This document shows, one piece after another, positions 52,882-62,254 of a DNA stretch of 64,000 nucleotides. The stretch's first letter is position 1. Every line of letters starts with the position of its first letter. The translations under genes were made by a program, and so were the position numbers. The notes beneath the pieces are model-generated. The model was not told the DNA's origin, did not search any database, and was given only the letters and a program-made list of their open reading frames with translations. Origin of the DNA: SSF14 sp037045585 (GTDB lineage: Bacteria > Actinomycetota > Acidimicrobiia > Acidimicrobiales > Microtrichaceae); NCBI GenBank assembly GCA_037045585.1, contig JBAOIR010000022.1, positions 86,189 to 150,188 of the forward strand, in the 5' to 3' direction.

Positions 52882-54750
52882 ATGAACCCCACCTACCTTT
52901 CATCCATTCATCATGATGGCTCCAAGCGATATGTGAAATCTACCAGCGTCGACTTGCATCTCGGCGACGAAGTTACCATCCGCTTACGTACCGCAACCGA
53001 CTCTCCCATCGAGCGCATCCTGCTCCGCACCTGTCCCGATGGCGAGCAGTTCTTCGCTGAAATGAAAATCGAAGAAACATCATCCGCATGTACCTGGTGG
53101 CAGGCCAAACTGCACCTCAGTATGCCGCTGACATCTTATCGCTTCCTGCTTTTCACGAGTGATGGAATCTGGTGGTACAACGGCTCTGGTCCGCACCGAC
53201 ACGTGCCCACCGATGCCGAAGATTTTCGTTTGCTCGCAGATTACGCCGCCCCCGCATGGCTATCTGACAGCGTCTTTTATCAAATTTTCCCCGACCGCTT
53301 TGCAGATGGCGACTCCGCCAGTAATGTCCGCGATGGAGAATTTGAATATCAGGGCGTTCAATCCAGTGCGCGGAATTGGGGTGAAGAACAAAGCAGTTGG
53401 CCCAAGGCGATGGTTGAATATTACGGCGGCGACCTGCCCGGCGTGGAACAGCGCCTCGACTATTTGACCGACCTCGGCGTGAATGCCATTTACTTCAATC
53501 CGCTCTTCACGGCGTACAGCAATCATCGGTATGACGTGATCGATTATTTCAGTGTTGACCCGCATCTGGGCGGAGACTCAGCCTTGATCTCTCTGCGCCG
53601 CGCAACGGCAGAGCGCGGAATGCGCTTCATCATTGACATCGTGCCCAATCACTGCGGAGTGGAACATCCGTGGTTCAAGTCTGCGCTGCAGGATGCCAAC
53701 TCCCCCACTGCGGAATATTTCACCTTTCACCAACACCCTGACAAATACGATTCATGGCTCGGGGTACGCAGTCTGCCCAAGCTGAATTATCGCAGTCAAG
53801 CCTTGCGCGAGACAATTTACTCAGGCGTTGACTCTGTTTTCCGTCACTGGCTGAAACCGCCCTACTCTGTCGACGGCTGGCGTGTGGATGTTGCCAACAT
53901 GCTCGCCCGCCACGGCAAGGATCAACTGGAATCAGAAGTGTGGAATGGGATTCGTCAGGCCGTGAAGGAGGAAAACCCGTCCGCGTATTTGCTGGGCGAA
54001 AATTTCTTCGACGGCAGTTCGCAATTACAAGGCGACCAGCTCGATGCGAGCATGAATTATTTTGGATTCTCCAATCCGATTGGGTTTTGGCTGAGAGGAT
54101 TTGAAGTCGGTCAACACGCTGAACCGCACAATGTCAAATCAGCGGTCCCGTGGCCGACTCAAGCATTGGTCGATTCGTGGCAGGCCAGCCGCGCATCCAT
54201 TCCGTGGATCATCGCGCGCCAGCAATTCAATCTGCTCGGCTCGCATGACACACCGCGCATCATCAACATCCTTGGACACGACCAGGCGAAGAATCGTCTG
54301 GCTGTCGCATTCCTAATGACCTATGTCGGCGTGCCTTGTATCTATTATGGCGATGAAATCGGGATGAGCGGAAAGGATGCCCTCGAAGCGCGGAACTGCA
54401 TGGTCTGGGATTCAACTCAATGGGATTCTGGACTGCGGGAGTATTATCAGGCTTTGATCAAACTACGCCGCACATCCCCTGCTCTGATCGACGGCGGATT
54501 CCAGATCTTGCTCGTTGAAGAAAATGTTCTGGCTTATCTGCGCGACACAGACGAAGAACAGATCATCGTCATCGGCAACCGCGGAGCGGCTGAATATCCC
54601 GCAGGCGTATTGCCTGTTCAACACGGCGCGATTTCTGATGGAACAGTATTTCAAGAATTATTCAGCGGACAGACCAGCACAGTAACCAACGGAAATTTAC
54701 ATTTGCCGTCATTCCCCACTGGCGTACAGATCTGGCGCAGCGTTTCTTAA
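52882..54750 (+). CDS. GH13 glucosidase (maltodextrin glucosidase/neopullulanase type)
   Basis: Protein of about 622 residues. An N-terminal CBM34-like domain is followed by the GH13 barrel: DSVFYQIFPDRFADGD, then region I DIVPNHCG, region II GWRVDVANM (nucleophile Asp), region III LLGENFFDG (acid Glu) and region IV LLGSHDTPR. These are the four classical boxes. It should cleave alpha-1,4-glucans such as maltodextrin in the cytoplasm. ATG at 52882 chosen; 52858 is possible. Confidence 0.93.
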   Translation: MNPTYLSSIHHDGSKRYVKSTSVDLHLGDEVTIRLRTATDSPIERILLRTCPDGEQFFAEMKIEETSSACTWWQAKLHLSMPLTSYRFLLFTSDGIWWYNGSGPHRHVPTDAEDFRLLADYAAPAWLSDSVFYQIFPDRFADGDSASNVRDGEFEYQGVQSSARNWGEEQSSWPKAMVEYYGGDLPGVEQRLDYLTDLGVNAIYFNPLFTAYSNHRYDVIDYFSVDPHLGGDSALISLRRATAERGMRFIIDIVPNHCGVEHPWFKSALQDANSPTAEYFTFHQHPDKYDSWLGVRSLPKLNYRSQALRETIYSGVDSVFRHWLKPPYSVDGWRVDVANMLARHGKDQLESEVWNGIRQAVKEENPSAYLLGENFFDGSSQLQGDQLDASMNYFGFSNPIGFWLRGFEVGQHAEPHNVKSAVPWPTQALVDSWQASRASIPWIIARQQFNLLGSHDTPRIINILGHDQAKNRLAVAFLMTYVGVPCIYYGDEIGMSGKDALEARNCMVWDSTQWDSGLREYYQALIKLRRTSPALIDGGFQILLVEENVLAYLRDTDEEQIIVIGNRGAAEYPAGVLPVQHGAISDGTVFQELFSGQTSTVTNGNLHLPSFPTGVQIWRSVS

Positions 54751-54777
54751 GTTTATCTTTTTCGATATACTACACTC

Positions 54778-57483
54778 ATGGAACTTTCAGCAGCAATTCA
54801 TTTATTAGGCGACATCCTCGGCAACGTGATCAGCGATCTCGAATCGCCGAAGTTGTTTGCCATTGAGGAACGCATCCGCGCGGCAGCGAAGGATCGTCGG
54901 GGCGGGAATGTCAATGCGCGCAATCAGCTAACGGCGGAGGTTGAAGCGCTCGACTCCGATTCGGCGCGCGCAGTCTCAGCCGCGTTCACCACTTATTTCG
55001 ATCTGATCAATCTCGCAGAGGAAAATCATCGCGTGCATCAATTGCGCGAAAAAGAAAAAGCGCTCCATCCCGAACCGCTGGACGAATCTGTTGGCGCGGC
55101 AATCGCTTCGTTAAAAAAAGATGGGGTGTCTTCCGAGCAAATACAAAACCTGCTCGATAATCTTTCGCTCGAACTCGTACTGACCGCGCATCCAACCGAA
55201 GCCCGCCGCCGAACCGTGGTTTCAAAACTGCAACGCATCGCGCGCTTTTTGGATGCGCTTTCAAGTGATCGTGTTTCGGTTCGCGAGCGTGAAAAAATTC
55301 GCGCTGGCATTCATGCCGAAGTTGTGTCCTTATGGCTCACAGACCGCCACCGCACGACTCGCCCCGCGGCAACCGATGAAGTCCGCACGGGATTGTATTT
55401 TGTTGAATCCGTTTTTTGGGATACGCTGCCGGCCATTTATGATGACCTGGATCGCGCGCTCGCTTCACACTACCCGAAAGTTGATCCGCCTTCGAACTGG
55501 TTTCATCTTGCCTCATGGATGGGCGGCGACCGCGACGGCAACCCCAATGTGACTCACAAAGTCACCGCTGAAACTCTGCGCCTGCATCGCGGACTGGCTG
55601 TGGAAAATCATCGCCGCATCCTGCAGGACCTGGCGCGCCGCCTCAGCATGAGCGACCGCCGCCTGCCGCCCTCGCCCGAACTCAGCGCGTGGATCGAATC
55701 ACGACGCCCGCTGCCGCCGCATGTTGCATTCATCGAAGAACGTTATGCCGCAGAGCCTTATCGGCTTGTGCTTTCCCTGCTCTCCGCAGATCTGGCAGAT
55801 GCCTCACGCGATGAGATGACCGCGCGTCTGCTTGAACGAACTCCGCATCAAGCCAAAATCAATTTACAACACCTGTTGAAACCGATTGACATCATTGCCG
55901 CGCGTCTGCCTGATGCGCTCGCGCAGGATGAAATGCAAAAGGTTCTTCATCAATTGCACATCTTCGGACTGCACACCATGCGTCTCGACATCCGCGAGGA
56001 ATCAAGCCGCTTCAATTCCGCTGTAGACGAAACGCTGCGCGCACTTAATATCACTTCTAATTTTAGTGGAATGACCGAAGAGGAACGCCTCACGCTCCTG
56101 ACCCAGCTTATCTCATCTCCCATGCCCGATCTTTCCGCGAATCCCGGCGTTACGCCAGCCACAGCCGAAACGTGGGCATTGTTCCAACTCATCAAACGCG
56201 TGCGCGATCTTTATGGAGAAGAATTACTCGGCCCGGTGGTTATCTCCATGTGCCGCTATGGATCGGATGTATTAAGCGTGTTACTGCTCGCGCGCTGGAC
56301 AGGCTGCGACGAAAGACTGCAAATTGTCCCGCTCTTTGAAACCATCGAAGATCTGGAAAAGGCTCCAGCCATTCTTGAAAATCTTTTTAGCATGCCGCTT
56401 TACCAGAAACATTTGGCCTCGTGCGTGAACGCCCAGATGGTGATGATCGGCTACTCAGACAGCAACAAAGACGGCGGATATGTCATGGCGAATTGGGCCT
56501 TGTATCAGGGGCAGGAAAGCATCACCAGGGTGGCACAAAAACATAATGTGGCGCTGACCATCTTCCACGGCCGCGGCGGAACTATTGCCCGCGGAGGCGG
56601 ACCAGCCAACCGCGCCATCCGCGCCCAGCCGCCGGGTAGTATCAATGGTCGTTTTAGACTCACCGAACAGGGAGAAACGATCGCAGTTCGTTACTCAAAT
56701 CCTGAACTGGCGCATCGTCACCTGGAGCAGATCGTTCATGCGGTTTTGGTGGCATCCTCGCCCGCGAAACCTGAAATTGAAATTCCCACCGCATGGCGCA
56801 TGGCATTGGATGCCATGTCGGCCTTATCACGTCGCAGCTACCGCGAGCTTGTTTATGAAACTCCGGGCTTTATTGATTTCTGGCAATTAGCCACACCACT
56901 GGATGAGATCAAAAGGATGCACATTGGTTCACGTCCCGCCGCGCGAACGCAGAGCAGTGAAGTCTCGAAGATCCGCGCCATTCCCTGGGTATTCTCGTGG
57001 ATGCAAAGCCGCTTCAATTTACCGGGTTGGTTTGGGCTGGGTACTGCGCTGAGTTCCATCAAGGATGATGGACTTTTGCGTGACATGTATCGTCAATGGG
57101 CATTCTTCAAGACCATGCTGGATAACACGGAAATGTCTTTGATCAAAGCCGATATGGAGATCGCATCGCTTTATGTGGATCTTGTCCCAAATAAAGAGCT
57201 GGCTGGCAAAATATTCAATACCATCCAAACGGAATACACACTGACGCGGGATTCTGTTTTATCGATCAGCGGTCATACCCATCTTCTGGATGCGGAGCCT
57301 GTCACACAGACCGCTGTCCAATTGCGCAACCCATATATTGACCCGTTGAATTATATTCAAGTGGAAATGCTGCGGCGTCTGCGCGCCCTGCCCGACCCTG
57401 AAAGCAGTGAGGCTAACGCACTGCGAGAAGTAATTGGTTTGACGATCAATGGCATAGCCGCGGGGTTAAGGAATACCGGATGA
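54778..57483 (+). CDS. ppc: Phosphoenolpyruvate carboxylase
   Basis: Adds bicarbonate to PEP to give oxaloacetate. The 901-residue protein has the family signatures VLTAHPTEARRRTV (catalytic His), ASWMGGDRDGNPNVT, IGYSDSNKDGGYVMANW and FHGRGGTIARGGGP with the Arg-rich loop, and ends in an NTG tail as usual. It begins 27 bases after the GH13 gene. With pckG at the window end, both directions of the PEP-oxaloacetate node are encoded nearby. Confidence 0.96.
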   Translation: MELSAAIHLLGDILGNVISDLESPKLFAIEERIRAAAKDRRGGNVNARNQLTAEVEALDSDSARAVSAAFTTYFDLINLAEENHRVHQLREKEKALHPEPLDESVGAAIASLKKDGVSSEQIQNLLDNLSLELVLTAHPTEARRRTVVSKLQRIARFLDALSSDRVSVREREKIRAGIHAEVVSLWLTDRHRTTRPAATDEVRTGLYFVESVFWDTLPAIYDDLDRALASHYPKVDPPSNWFHLASWMGGDRDGNPNVTHKVTAETLRLHRGLAVENHRRILQDLARRLSMSDRRLPPSPELSAWIESRRPLPPHVAFIEERYAAEPYRLVLSLLSADLADASRDEMTARLLERTPHQAKINLQHLLKPIDIIAARLPDALAQDEMQKVLHQLHIFGLHTMRLDIREESSRFNSAVDETLRALNITSNFSGMTEEERLTLLTQLISSPMPDLSANPGVTPATAETWALFQLIKRVRDLYGEELLGPVVISMCRYGSDVLSVLLLARWTGCDERLQIVPLFETIEDLEKAPAILENLFSMPLYQKHLASCVNAQMVMIGYSDSNKDGGYVMANWALYQGQESITRVAQKHNVALTIFHGRGGTIARGGGPANRAIRAQPPGSINGRFRLTEQGETIAVRYSNPELAHRHLEQIVHAVLVASSPAKPEIEIPTAWRMALDAMSALSRRSYRELVYETPGFIDFWQLATPLDEIKRMHIGSRPAARTQSSEVSKIRAIPWVFSWMQSRFNLPGWFGLGTALSSIKDDGLLRDMYRQWAFFKTMLDNTEMSLIKADMEIASLYVDLVPNKELAGKIFNTIQTEYTLTRDSVLSISGHTHLLDAEPVTQTAVQLRNPYIDPLNYIQVEMLRRLRALPDPESSEANALREVIGLTINGIAAGLRNTG

Positions 57484-57630
57484 TGAGATCAACAGGAAGT
57501 GATATTCATCATCTATGTTTCAAAAAGCAGAGTATGTATAATCTCATAAGCAATGAAAGCACAAAAGATATCAACCACCCATTAATCGAAGCCGTACGGC
57601 TTCGATCTTATTTTGTTTAGGAGAATTCTT

Positions 57631-58122
57631 ATGGCAAAAATCGACAATCTTGTGCAAAACTTTCTCGCTCAGAAAAAGATCGCCGTAGTTGGCGTCTCTG
57701 ATAAACGCGAGACAGGCTGCAACCTGGCATACACCAAATTCAAGGAAAATGGGTATCAGGTCTTCGCGGTGAATCCGCGCATTTCCACTTTCAATGGAGA
57801 TGCTTGTTATCCCGACCTGAAATCCCTGCCTGAAAAGCCCGATGCAGTTTTTCTTCTTACCAATCCCAAGGTCACGGATCAGATCATCCAGCAATGCGTG
57901 GATTTTGGCATCAAACACGTCTGGATGCATTGCATGATGGGAACCAAGCCCGGTCTTGCTGCAAGCATGACCAGCGTCTCACCATCTGCCGTGGAAGTTT
58001 GCAAGGCAAATGGTATCGAAGTGATTCCAGGGTCGTGTCCAAATCAATATCTAAATCCAGACGGCGGTCACAAATTTATGCGCGGGTTATGGAGTCTGCT
58101 GGGATTTATGAAAGTGAAATAG
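57631..58122 (+). CDS. CoA-binding domain protein
   Basis: Protein of 163 residues with a Rossmann-type CoA-binding domain: KKIAVVGVSDKRETGCNLAY, VFAVNPRISTFNGDACYPDL, DAVFLLTNPKVTDQIIQQC and VWMHCMMGTKPG. It is of the YccU type. The ATG at 57631 has a GGAG site. A terminator follows, so it is monocistronic. Confidence 0.85.
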   Translation: MAKIDNLVQNFLAQKKIAVVGVSDKRETGCNLAYTKFKENGYQVFAVNPRISTFNGDACYPDLKSLPEKPDAVFLLTNPKVTDQIIQQCVDFGIKHVWMHCMMGTKPGLAASMTSVSPSAVEVCKANGIEVIPGSCPNQYLNPDGGHKFMRGLWSLLGFMKVK

Positions 58123-58136
58123 CGGTTTGCACAAAA

Positions 58137-58166
58137 AAACTTCCGAAACATTGTCTTCGGAAGTTT
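58137..58166. terminator. Intrinsic terminator
   Basis: Eleven-base stem aaacttccgaa / ttcggaagttt, 15 bases after the CoA-binding protein stop; also abuts the convergent RTX-like gene. Confidence 0.85.
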
Positions 58167-58168
58167 GA

Positions 58169-58570
58169 TCATGGATCAATCACTGTCTCGCATGTGGTGA
58201 AGTTATCATTCCCTGTGCCCCCAATGCAAACATCAGCGCCTCCATCACCGCCGGTGATGACATCATCCCCGCTATCACCAAGAATGCAATCGTCTCCGCC
58301 CAGCCCATCGATCGTATCCGCACCGGAACTTCCCAGAATAAGATCGTTACTTGCCGTGCCATTAAATGTTCCCGACCCTCTGACGATATTGGTTAAAAAC
58401 AACGCGGAACAAGCCGGCGGCCTGATATTCCCCGCGCTAACAGGGAGTGATTTCCTGTCTGCATTTGAGGAATCAATGAACAGATCAGCCGCAAAAGCGG
58501 TCATCACACTGACAACGATCAATGCGATCAACCCAAATAACATGATTTGAAAAAAAACACGTATTCTCAT
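58169..58570 (-). CDS. Secreted protein with RTX-type calcium-binding repeats
   Basis: Protein of 133 residues. An N-terminal hydrophobic signal/anchor (FQIMLFGLIALIVVSVMTAFA) is followed by nonapeptide-like repeats (GTASNDLILG, GADTIDGLG, GDDVITGGDGG, GTGNDNF). It is far shorter than RTX toxins. It lies downstream of the signal peptidase/DUF5305 genes and may be another exported product of the locus. Confidence 0.8.
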   Translation of the reverse strand: MRIRVFFQIMLFGLIALIVVSVMTAFAADLFIDSSNADRKSLPVSAGNIRPPACSALFLTNIVRGSGTFNGTASNDLILGSSGADTIDGLGGDDCILGDSGDDVITGGDGGADVCIGGTGNDNFTTCETVIDP

Positions 58571-58609
58571 GGGACATCGCTTCAGCCTGTGTAACTTTGT
58601 AGTTAACAG

Positions 58610-59879
58610 CTATTCCGAATCATACTGCTCATCTGGAGGGAGTGGTCCATCATAGGAAATCACAACTTTTTTCGGGATGAAATTTGTTTGCAATTGCTCA
58701 TTGTTTACAATCGGGGATGCGATATTTTCCAGATTTTGATTGACTTTAACTGGCAGGATATTTACTTGAGGAAATTCATTCTTCACAGCTTGATTGTTTT
58801 TTCTACTGTGGTTTTCGCTGCTCACAAACCTATAGGTCGCTCCATCACTTTGCACAAAATAATAATGTAGAAAATCACGGTTCATATGCAGGATCATGCT
58901 GTTCTGTCGTTCAGCCAATTTTGCCAGGTCTTCAATGGTTGTCACTTCGATCAAAGCTGGTATGTTTTCAAAATCGCGTTCATAAACATTCATAATCATT
59001 GAGCCATATTTAATACGGATAAGGGTTTCCTGACTGCGCTTGGTAACATTAAAGATGTACCAACCCAGGATCAACAAACCAAGAAGCGACAAAACCAATC
59101 CCCCAACACCTATAAGCCGCATATCTGGAACGTTAAATTCAAAGCCTAGAAAACCGACTGTATTCTCTTCTAAATTTGGATTAGTGACAACACCGCCTTT
59201 GGATGATTGCAAAGGATCATTTTCGCCGCTCTTTACCAGATAAAAATGTACGTTGTCAAATTGAAAGACAAGATTTGAATCAAAAAGAATCGTACACATT
59301 CTGACCACCGGCTTTTGCCGCAACGGCTATTTTGGAAGTAATCACCAGGGAATAAGCATTGGGTTGAAATCCGGTCTCCTGCCCTACTGTTTTCACAAGG
59401 GACTGAAACTGACATAAGTCCACAGGAGCGGTTGTCGAATAGGAAGTTCCGTTAAAAGTCGTTGCCGCCGTAAGTGGAATGGTGCGTCCCCAGCCGCTTC
59501 CCCCATCTTTTATCTGCGCAATTAGTTGTTGTGTGCCTGCAATTTCCTGCACGGGTCCCGTTATGTTATACGAAAATCCGATAATGATGGAGCAGGTCAA
59601 CTTTGTAAAGATCGGGTCGCCGGAATGGATTATTTCGGTGTCGAAGATTCCAACCGGGCTGGTGGCGGAATAGTAATATACACCGGTCTGTTCATATTCA
59701 ATATCATCGGCGGTACGTGTGGCGGGCCGTGTGAAGAAATAAATGGACAATGCCAGGAATACCAATGTTAGAAATCCCAGTGTGTAAAGAGCCATCTCCA
59801 CCCACCCCGCAGATGCCCCCTCACTTTGTTTATTCTTTTTTTTTCCATGTTGATTGGGTTGTGTATTTGATCCTGCCAT
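58610..59879 (-). CDS. DUF5305-like membrane protein (frameshifted)
   Basis: The start at 59879 has a GGAGG site 8 bases upstream. An N-terminal helix (MALYTLGFLTLVFLALSIYF) precedes an outer beta-rich domain (ATSPVGIFDTEIIHSGDPIF, SYNITGPVQEIAGTQQLIAQ). After a frame change near 59283 it continues with a second helix (LIGVGGLVLSLLGLLILGWYIF) and a cytoplasmic tail to 58610. The two-helix layout fits DUF5305 proteins often found beside SipW-type peptidases. Reading continues in frame from the peptidase end, so a fusion cannot be excluded. Confidence 0.75.
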
Positions 59880-60333
59880 AACAACACCTCCAAGAATGCC
59901 TGCGATAAGCGCCATGTTGATGGGCAAACGCATCCAGTTTACGATGAGTTCCAACTTTCGGTAAGTGAATCCACAATTTGCCAAGGATCTCATCCCTAGT
60001 AGGGTGAAAGGAATCGATCCAGGAATTGTTATCCCCTTTGATCACATATCGACCTCGCTGAACACCAATAATGCGGTGGATAACATAAACTTCCATTTGA
60101 GGATCACGATAGGTGACAATGTCACCCACACCATAATCCGAGGCAGCTTTGACAATAGCCAGGTCGCCTCCGTGAAAGTTCGGTTCCATACTGACACCAT
60201 TCACCAATACATATGAAGCCTGACCACCTATCTTTAGCGGCGCAAATTCAATCCAAATGATCAGAAGAATAACCCCCAGGATCATCGTGATGAAGTTGTT
60301 TACAATAGAGAACGGTCGCAAAGATTTACGCAT
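59830..60333 (-). CDS. SipW-type (S26B) signal peptidase (3' frameshift)
   Basis: Protein of about 165 residues. An N-terminal helix (NNFITMILGVILLIIWIEFA) is followed by the catalytic serine in VNGVSMEPNF, and by GGDLAIVK and GDIVTYR. The general base is histidine (VYVIHRIIGV) rather than lysine, the archaeal/ER and SipW type. KGDNNSWIDSF is also typical. A shift near 59960 leads to a second membrane helix (MRLPINMALIAGILGGVVMA) that runs in frame into the DUF5305 gene. It probably processes the small secreted protein encoded upstream. Confidence 0.85.
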   Translation of the reverse strand: MRKSLRPFSIVNNFITMILGVILLIIWIEFAPLKIGGQASYVLVNGVSMEPNFHGGDLAIVKAASDYGVGDIVTYRDPQMEVYVIHRIIGVQRGRYVIKGDNNSWIDSFHPTRDEILGKLWIHLPKVGTHRKLDAFAHQHGAYRRHSWRCCYGRIKYTTQSTWKKKE

Positions 60334-60524
60334 AGCTGCGGATAAGTTGTAGTATGGAAATTATTGTTCTATCAAATCATATAAACGGCTATATTACCTG
60401 GAGCAAAATCAACTTCAAATTTTATAGCGTTTGACGATTTCCATTATTTCCTTATATAACCTTGTTTTGGATGTTAAATAATAATGTCATATATCATGTA
60501 GAACGAGCTTTGCTATTTTGGCTG

Positions 60525-60564
60525 AACACAGATAAGAACTGGCTGGCCAGTTCTTATCTGTGTT
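60525..60564. terminator. 19-bp perfect hairpin
   Basis: aacacagataagaactggc pairs with gccagttcttatctgtgtt, 22 bases after the matrix-like gene. No T run; may be a processing or attenuation point between this gene and the peptidase gene. Confidence 0.65.
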
Positions 60565-60585
60565 ACAAGTTTGACTGCCTATAGA

Positions 60586-61002
60586 TTAAGGATTGGTGCT
60601 GCTGGTGGCGACGATGTCAAGCTGCACAACATCTACCACGTTGATCGCAACTGGTACCGCGACCGTACCGAATGTGCATGTTACAAGAGTCCCGGCAGCG
60701 GTTACAACACATTCGCTGGTAGTGAAATCCTGGACCAAAGTAGTGCTGATCTTCACGGTAACTGCGGGCGCAGCAATACCGCCAGTCGGGGCTATATTGA
60801 AAATGATCTTATCGAGTTTGGTGGGGTTGGCAGTATTTAGATCGTATACGATGTTGCTGATCGTATAACCAGGGACTGCCGAAGCTTTGTAACCTGCGGC
60901 GCTGTCTGGTACGATATTCGCAGCAGCGAAAGCATAAGTGCTGCTTGCAAGAACAAGGATGACCAACAAGGTCAAAAGAACTTTCTTGGATTTTCGGAAC
61001 AT
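60586..61002 (-). CDS. Small secreted protein, SipW/TasA-like substrate candidate
   Basis: Protein of 138 residues. A basic start (MFRKSKKVL) and long signal (LTLLVILVLASSTYAFAA) lead to a beta-rich, Ala/Thr/Val-rich mature part with two cysteines (SECVV, VTCTF) that may form a disulfide. It is not closely similar to any family I recognise. AGGAG precedes the ATG by 6 bases. It lies directly downstream of a c-di-GMP riboswitch and upstream of the SipW-type peptidase, suggesting a surface, fibre or matrix protein. Confidence 0.75.
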   Translation of the reverse strand: MFRKSKKVLLTLLVILVLASSTYAFAAANIVPDSAAGYKASAVPGYTISNIVYDLNTANPTKLDKIIFNIAPTGGIAAPAVTVKISTTLVQDFTTSECVVTAAGTLVTCTFGTVAVPVAINVVDVVQLDIVATSSTNP

Positions 61003-61088
61003 GGTTTTCTCCTTTTTTTGCAGATCCGATTCTATCGGGTGTGCGCTAGTGAAATGAAATTTGTTGAAATTTTTTCAGCCATTCAAAT

Positions 61089-61116
61089 AAAAAGCCTGAC
61101 TTTTAGTAAGCCAGGC
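61089..61116 (-). terminator. Riboswitch-controlled terminator
   Basis: Nine-base stem gcctgactt / aagccaggc with a 5-base loop and TTTTTATTT on the minus strand, between the c-di-GMP aptamer and the secreted protein gene. Confidence 0.85.
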
Positions 61117-61147
61117 CAAATAATCACCAGAAAAGTATTGTGATCTT

Positions 61148-61232
61148 TAGCGGCCTGGCGGTCGTGGTCACGTTGTGTGTGACGGTAGACCCATGGCTTT
61201 GCGTCGCCGGCTTTCACCGGGTTTGCCTTTAT
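61148..61232 (-). ncRNA. Cyclic di-GMP-I (GEMM) riboswitch
   Basis: On the minus strand the order is GGCAAACC, CCGG-TGAAA-GCCGG (P2 with GNRA-like loop), GACGCAAAGCC, GGGTCTA, a hairpin GTCAC-ACACAAC-GTGAC, and CCGCCAGGCCGC. These are the conserved blocks of the c-di-GMP-I aptamer, including the tetraloop receptor. A terminator follows within 35 bases, so c-di-GMP should control transcription of the downstream secreted protein gene. Confidence 0.88.
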
Positions 61233-61628
61233 TAGATATTGCCATTAGTTTGTTATTTGATTTTCTCCATAGTCACCTCTTCATGCTTTATTTTTCAATT
61301 ACTTATTTTTTTCATATTTATAGTTTCGGCAGTATAACTTTTAACTTGATATACATGGGAAAATTTTGGGGAAATTTTACGTAAATATCGGATTAATTAT
61401 TTTTCACCCCATTGGCGCTTCAAATTGCCCTACAAGTGCTGTTGTAAGTATTTTTTACATTGAATTTATTCACATCACTGATCTTCTGATGTAATATTTA
61501 TCTGCTTTTTTCCTGTTTTTAGTCAGCGGCACATTTTTCTTCTCCCCTAAAGATCGTAAAAGTTTTTGAATCTAAATTACCTGCCTGCCAGCAGCGAAAA
61601 TGTATGGATAGCTATAGTTTTGAATTTG
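61233..61628. other. AT-rich intergenic leader region
   Basis: Almost 400 AT-rich bases between the Nbr1-like lipoprotein gene and the c-di-GMP aptamer. It must hold the promoter of the riboswitch transcript, but I cannot fix it. A tiny frame (MEKIK) with GAGGTG in front lies at about 61270 on the minus strand. No convincing gene. Confidence 0.5.
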
Positions 61629-62171
61629 TTAGGGGGATACGATGATCTTCATGAATATGGGGTCACCAAAAGCGCTTCCATCTGGACCGTAAGCCTGCCA
61701 CGCGCTTTCATAGATTCCCTCTACTGTGGGCGCGGTGAAAAGAATCCGCAGAGTGGCTTGCGTGCCTGAACGCGCAGGGAACAGAGACTGTTCTTCCAAC
61801 GCTCCAAATGTTTCGCCGCCGATCCATTTCAGACGATATGTGGAGTCCCAACTGCAGGTTCCGCTATTGGTTACAAGCCATTGTTTATCGATGGTCGCGC
61901 CAAAGAACACAACTGTATCATCGGGGATGGTAATGTCATCCATGAAGGTTAGATTATTAGTGCATGGACCCGTCAATGTTGGCTTGACAGTTGCAGATGG
62001 GACCGCTGTGAAAATGATCGGGACTGGTGTATTCGTCGGGATGATTTGAGTAGATGGAAGTTGCGTAGGCGGACGAAACGGCGTGAAAGTAGTTTGGGGC
62101 GCACATGCCTGGGCAAAGATCAAACTCAATAGAACAGCAAACAAGCCAGGGCGGAACGTGAAGCGAAGCAT
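61629..62171 (-). CDS. Lipoprotein with Nbr1-like (FW) domain
   Basis: Protein of 180 residues. A lipobox (LIFAQAC) is followed by a Thr/Pro-rich linker and a C-terminal Ig-like domain: DDITIPDDTVVFFGATIDKQ, NSGTCSWDSTYRLKWIGGE, and GIYESAWQAYGPDGSAFGDP. The paired Trp/Phe pattern matches the Nbr1 'four-tryptophan' domain, very common in Chloroflexota surface proteins. Role unknown. Confidence 0.85.
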   Translation of the reverse strand: MLRFTFRPGLFAVLLSLIFAQACAPQTTFTPFRPPTQLPSTQIIPTNTPVPIIFTAVPSATVKPTLTGPCTNNLTFMDDITIPDDTVVFFGATIDKQWLVTNSGTCSWDSTYRLKWIGGETFGALEEQSLFPARSGTQATLRILFTAPTVEGIYESAWQAYGPDGSAFGDPIFMKIIVSP

Positions 62172-62181
62172 ATCCTCATTA

Positions 62182-62222
62182 AACCATAAAGTCGCAGAGA
62201 AATCCTCTGCGACTTTATGGTT
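62182..62222 (-). terminator. Terminator after recA
   Basis: Seventeen-base perfect stem aaccataaagtcgcaga / tctgcgactttatggtt with a 7-base loop between recA and the Nbr1-like gene; a second small palindrome (cagtcagc/gctgactg) lies at 62227-62244. Confidence 0.8.
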
Positions 62223-62254
62223 GTTCCAGTCAGCAAGCTGACTGACTCCAGAGT

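Noticed and set aside
61175..61384. Plus-strand frame of 69 codons
   Set aside because: It overlaps the c-di-GMP aptamer on the other strand and has no ribosome site or domain.
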